From Pseudomonas fragi (GTDB taxonomy: Bacteria; Pseudomonadota; Gammaproteobacteria; Pseudomonadales; Pseudomonadaceae): a stretch of 64,000 bases of DNA. The translations under genes and the position numbers were made by a program. The stretch spans positions 1-64,000 of the forward strand of contig NZ_NQKQ01000003.1 in assembly GCF_002269505.1 (NCBI RefSeq), given 5' to 3'. The notes below the pieces were generated by a model. It was not told the DNA's origin. It was given only the letters and a program-made list of their open reading frames with translations, and ran no database searches. Positions 61,201-64,000 of the stretch are shown in pieces (within the stretch, counting starts at the first letter, position 1; each line of letters starts with the position of its first letter).

Positions 61201-62980
61201 CAGGATCATCCGCGCTGCCATAGAGCAGGTTTGGAAACACCAGGGAGGTCTCGTGGCAGGTAATGGACAGAGAAACCCAATTGCACGGAATATTGCCTGA
61301 ATACCTGATGATCAGCCTGGAGCCATTTTCCAGCGCCAATTTGTCTTTGCCATTAGTCGGCGTGCTCTGCAGTATCAGATCCAGCTCCAATCCGCCCCAG
61401 CCGTTGGACCCGCGCAGTGACACGGTCCGGTGCTGGGGGATGGCTCTGGTCAGCCTGGAAGTGAGTTCAAGTGCACAGGACGTTTTGTTGTAGGCAATGT
61501 CATTACGAAAGTCCGGTTCGCTGATATGACTATGCATGCCATCGAAATTCCATCCGTCAGGGACGGGATGAGGTGTGCTGCCGCGGATATTTGTCAACTG
61601 GACAATTTCGCTGGCTGAAGGCCGGAAATTGAAGTTGCAGATGTCATTGTCGGATTTGTCGGATTTGCCGGATTTATTGTTGTAAATAAACATGGATTTA
61701 TAGCGATTTGCCAGTTTGGCATGCTCTTCATCTGACGGTAGATCTGCCACAGTGCCCTTTGAGTACAGCCGGGTTATGGCAAAGTCCGGATCGATCCTGA
61801 CAGCCTGGTAAAAATGGTCGGAAAGCCCCTCCTTCAACGGATTGGCAGGCTGGGGGGCAGGGGCGGCCAGCCCCAGGAACAGTGAAGGCGGATGGGTGGT
61901 GGAGTCGAGTACTGCAATAGTTTGAATATCCTTTCTTAAGGCCTCTTTGCTCAGGATGTCGGGATTGGTTAAAAAAAAGTATTCGTCACTGCACTTCTGC
62001 GGCGTACTCCAGGAACCATCGAATTTCATATGGGAGATGTGAAGGCGCAACTGGGTAAATCTGCTTTTAAGGTAGCTGTCCAGGCGATCCTTATAGTCAA
62101 TATCCGACTCATCTGGTTTTTTTTTATCGGAAAGCCTAATGACTCTGTTACTGATCGGGGCTGTGGGGGACGTGCACTGCGCCCAGACCACAAACAGGCG
62201 ATTATTGAAATAGACCGGACGAATACTTTGTTCCGGAATGTCTTCAGATATTGGCAGGGGGATTCTTTTCCATTCGGACCAGGCACCGGACTGTGGGGCG
62301 TCCTGCTTGAAAGGTTGGGTGTGCCCGTCGCCCGGGCTCAGGGTACGGCTGGCCATGTTCAGTGAGCGCCAGAAGAGTGTGTTGTCTACATTCGAGCGGG
62401 CAACAAAGTAGTAAGTGCTCTCGGCGAAGTGGCCTTTATCGCCATCGACATAGCCATTGATGGTTCTGAGGGTAGAAATCTCCTCGAATCGGCTCAGATA
62501 GCGTTGAATGGCAGGCAGTACATCATTCGATTGAATTCGGCACTGGTTTATATCGTTTTCAAGTTGCAGGAAACTTTCGGTTTTTTGACTGCGTAGCATG
62601 GGGTTCAGGTAATTGGCCGGGAAGTTGCGCAATTGTTGAACCGCGCGCCAGATCGAATAGGCATGCAGGCTATTGCGCCAGGTGTTCTGTTGGGCTGATG
62701 TCATACCCTGTTGTTCATAACCGGGTTCCAGGCCCATTGAAATGGCATTGATATATTGCTGAAGGCTGGCAATGGCACTGGCGACACGACTGGTTGGCAC
62801 AGCCTGGCCGACCTGCACATCCAGTAGCCAGTAGCTGTAGAGGTCATCGGCATTGTTGATTTTATCTTTGAATGCCGATGTTTTCAGGCTGCTGTCTTCA
62901 GGCAGTACATAGGTCAGGTAGAACGCGACCATGGCATCGCGCAGTTGCTCATTGAGTTGCTGGTGCAGTTGTTCTGGCAT
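58232..62980 (-). CDS. tcaB: Tc toxin A component, C-terminal subunit (TcaB/YenA2-like)
   Basis: About 1582 residues from the ATG at 62980, which has AAGG eight bases upstream; the ATG at 62986 is too close to that site. The front carries the neuraminidase-like segment (YYFVARSNVDNTLFWRSLN, PVYFNNRLFVVWAQ); the back has a long alpha-helical pore/linker region (about residues 1150-1420, many LEQSRLELKQVDLQLKAH-like heptads) and the TcB-binding domain (LSTGLNDSGLFTLNFDTDERYLPFEYTGAVSRW key blocks GLNDSGLF and PFEYTGAVSRW). It lacks the N-terminal VRP1 part, which is encoded by the gene 33 bases upstream, so TcA is split. Forms the pentameric injection channel. Confidence 0.93.
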   Translation of the reverse strand: MPEQLHQQLNEQLRDAMVAFYLTYVLPEDSSLKTSAFKDKINNADDLYSYWLLDVQVGQAVPTSRVASAIASLQQYINAISMGLEPGYEQQGMTSAQQNTWRNSLHAYSIWRAVQQLRNFPANYLNPMLRSQKTESFLQLENDINQCRIQSNDVLPAIQRYLSRFEEISTLRTINGYVDGDKGHFAESTYYFVARSNVDNTLFWRSLNMASRTLSPGDGHTQPFKQDAPQSGAWSEWKRIPLPISEDIPEQSIRPVYFNNRLFVVWAQCTSPTAPISNRVIRLSDKKKPDESDIDYKDRLDSYLKSRFTQLRLHISHMKFDGSWSTPQKCSDEYFFLTNPDILSKEALRKDIQTIAVLDSTTHPPSLFLGLAAPAPQPANPLKEGLSDHFYQAVRIDPDFAITRLYSKGTVADLPSDEEHAKLANRYKSMFIYNNKSGKSDKSDNDICNFNFRPSASEIVQLTNIRGSTPHPVPDGWNFDGMHSHISEPDFRNDIAYNKTSCALELTSRLTRAIPQHRTVSLRGSNGWGGLELDLILQSTPTNGKDKLALENGSRLIIRYSGNIPCNWVSLSITCHETSLVFPNLLYGSADDPADTPKPQMAKKETAFWEVQLTGKYVEYATFNFLFDNTNTDYSMAIHFHTQQNDPVDNKNNWLFDNVKATLYTRLFKPVVMMPLFEHSSHPLQLHNNNSYIAGEPNISRRALKGFSTNLGAAHAFNAHIQLTSDTLRPYGEQSNPATAEPRPITIIHGVLILKLNTRSNVRTILGYALKALNLTLGSEYAAFVTTVAPRISRSAAQVDGTAEYIDFSHSAIQNSDDVSTHKPRAPIRMNTSVARQMSAAASVSLDHLFSMTADQWREPVLGNNTKSHLLDFHGAHGKYFWEFFLYLPWLVACRLNMEQRYAEAQSWLHYLFDPLDRTTDPQIRPDYWKLHVLTQASDPGYKQYNPDDPHQIALDTPLYFRQALYMLYLDILLNRGDGAYRQATADSLAEAKLWYVRAMNLLGPRPQVTSTDPWQPAALKDLGTSSNNQPCLPLNPDLVARWDKLESRLFNLRHHLSISGKPLQQALFAPASAPHVLLSHYARNAGVDAVSAENQPPGDIGHYRFHVVYAHAMTLVENVVQLGNTLLLLFERKEQNEHLLLQQQHAWDLARIAVEQQRQGMRADEASHAALLAGRHLIEGRLQYFENLLAEGISAVEAQASQQYLESAQWDTKASVAESAAGIAMLLPNIFGTSNGGMRYEGAFYAAQALMQSTANEKRANAAHLDRTELFNRRAQEWNQALEQSRLELKQVDLQLKAHTQQSAMLRLQLRHTEMAMEQARLAYEMLNKRFTSAELYQWLNSHLADFYYQAYDAAHSLCLTAQACWQFENADWATRFIQTHPWNHQFKGMAAGESLKLDLQRMNTAYMQGNRRELEISKTLSLRTLLDKEWTTLRDQMINQGTIDFELSKALYEADYPGHYLRRIKSVSVSLPATLGPYQDIRATLSQTRNQIQRSPNSGDVLDDLRVNEQVALSTGLNDSGLFTLNFDTDERYLPFEYTGAVSRWRLAFPNPAAQSAMLNSLSDIIVHVRYTARSAGGQG

Positions 62981-63019
62981 GATCATTCCTTCGATGGCGC
63001 AGTGGGCGCTACACTCATG

Positions 63020-64000
63020 TTAAGGGTGGGTGGCAAGGACGGCGCTGGCGACTTTTTGCCAGTTATCGGAGCTGGAGGTGGCCGTTAAACCGGTGGCCAT
63101 CAGCAATATTTCTGCTGAAAGGCCTGTTATCCGGGCGGTGTCATGGCAGCGCATCAGCCAGTCCAGTCCGGCCATGGAGCGCACTGCATTATTTGGCAGA
63201 TGCGATATCAACCGCTCTATCTCGTCGGGAATCCAGCCCATCATCCGGGCCAGTTGCTCGTGGATTGGCGAGGGGCCACTGTCCGCGGGCGGGCGATTGG
63301 CCAGTTCCAGATAATTGAGGAGCGCAGCGTGGCTGACCTCATAGAGCTGACTGAATTGGTTGAATCGCTGAATCAGGTACAGGGTGCCAAGCGTCAACTT
63401 GAGGGTTGAGCCTTCCGAGAGCTCGGCGTCAAGCCAGAGAGGGTTGAGCAGAAAGACCAGCAGGGCCTCGCGGTTGAGGGGTAGTTGCAGTTCGGCCTCG
63501 ATGCCGGGAAACAACAGCAGCAGGTGTTTGAGGTTGTCACGGGGCATTTTGCTGCCAAGCGCATTGGCGAAAGCCCGCGATACCTGTCGGAATATCAAGC
63601 TCAACAGATGTGCCGCCTCACCGGCCAGAGAGGTCTCCTTGAGCAGCTGTTCTATTTCCTCCCTCAAAGGACGCAGTTGCGAGTAGGCCGCCGACAACTG
63701 TGTCTTGAGCCTCTCTTTGACCGTGGCCTTGAGCGCTTTGTCGCGCTCGATATCCTGGCTCATGGTCACTTTCTCATCGACCAGGGTTTCCACGCTCTTT
63801 GCCAGATTATCGGTGTTCGGTTGCTCTGGCAGCAGGGGTTCTGCTTTCAGCAGCGCTTTGGCCAGCAGCACGTTCCAGGCGAACGCAAGAGGCTCATCGG
63901 GTTGTGGCAAGTGCAGACCGTCGATCGCGGCCTGGTTCAGCAAGTACCGGGGCATGCTTTGTAATACTTTGTCGAGCTGTCCGATCCTTTGTTGCAAGGG
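63020..64000 (-). CDS. tcaA: Tc toxin A component, N-terminal subunit (TcaA/YenA1-like, partial)
   Basis: The frame is open to the right edge, so only the last 326 or so residues are visible and the start is outside the window. The visible part is helical (VTMSQDIERDKALKATVKERLKTQL), with YLIQRFNQFSQLYEVSHAALLNYL and MIRW-like MMGWIPDEIERLISHLP, and ends VLATHP. Position just before tcaB on the same strand and the sequence style fit the VRP1/SpvA-type TcA N-terminal subunit of split Tc toxins. Confidence is limited because most of the protein is missing. Confidence 0.75.
   Translation of the reverse strand, partial: PLQQRIGQLDKVLQSMPRYLLNQAAIDGLHLPQPDEPLAFAWNVLLAKALLKAEPLLPEQPNTDNLAKSVETLVDEKVTMSQDIERDKALKATVKERLKTQLSAAYSQLRPLREEIEQLLKETSLAGEAAHLLSLIFRQVSRAFANALGSKMPRDNLKHLLLLFPGIEAELQLPLNREALLVFLLNPLWLDAELSEGSTLKLTLGTLYLIQRFNQFSQLYEVSHAALLNYLELANRPPADSGPSPIHEQLARMMGWIPDEIERLISHLPNNAVRSMAGLDWLMRCHDTARITGLSAEILLMATGLTATSSSDNWQKVASAVLATHP

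Overview
The window reads as chromosomal DNA of a Pseudomonas, most likely from the P. fluorescens/P. fragi side of the genus. The reasons are the GC-rich codon use, the Pseudomonas-type REP elements of two families (TGTAGTCGCTG... and GTGGGAGC...GCTCCCAC), a pfeR-pfeS-pfeA-pfeE enterobactin locus, a mexEF-oprN efflux operon, a creatinase very close in sequence to that of P. putida, and the nadK-phosphatase-rhomboid gene string. No tRNA, rRNA, CRISPR array, transposase or phage gene was seen.

Layout. 1-494: the N-terminus of a large biofilm adhesin that runs off the left edge. 0.8-9.1 kb: housekeeping genes (cytochrome b561, DUF1853, nadK, metallophosphatase, rhomboid protease, yeaC, DUF2797, pepN). 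9.2-12.7 kb: a siderophore-type TonB receptor behind a Fur-like box, followed by a secreted phosphodiesterase. 12.9-15.6 kb: sotB, mntP under a yybP-ykoY manganese riboswitch, and a FlxA-like protein. 15.9-20.4 kb: a TauD-like dioxygenase with a three-gene ABC importer, and a RutR-like TetR regulator.

20.4-29.2 kb: a same-strand run, in transcription order exbD, tonB, TonB-dependent receptor, exbB, 5'-nucleotidase lipoprotein, cytidine deaminase, NupC nucleoside transporter, and an EEP-family nuclease/phosphatase lipoprotein. Read together it looks like a self-contained, TonB-energised system for scavenging nucleic acids or nucleotides. This is the most interesting feature of the window.

29.7-36.6 kb: an orphan coiled-coil protein, a YqaA membrane protein, and the pfe locus, in which the sensor kinase gene pfeS is interrupted by one in-frame TAG. 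36.9-41.1 kb: a creatine-use cluster (creatinase, MHS transporter, GlxA-type regulator). 41.3-44.6 kb: an orphan tauA and a five-haem cytochrome c that appears to fuse an AdhB-like triheme part to a TsdA-like diheme part. 44.7-50.5 kb: mexE-mexF-oprN without an adjacent mexT. 50.8 kb to the right edge: an insecticidal-type Tc toxin locus with a split TcA (second half complete, first half cut by the edge), a TcB, and a convergent TccC whose roughly 300-residue C-terminal payload I do not recognise.

Genes are packed in tight operons with 1-4 base overlaps (nadK/phosphatase/rhomboid, nucleotidase/cdd, pfeR/pfeS, mexF/oprN, tcaB/tcaC), while the gaps between operons are largely filled by REP elements. 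Two of these REPs supply the stop codon of the neighbouring gene.
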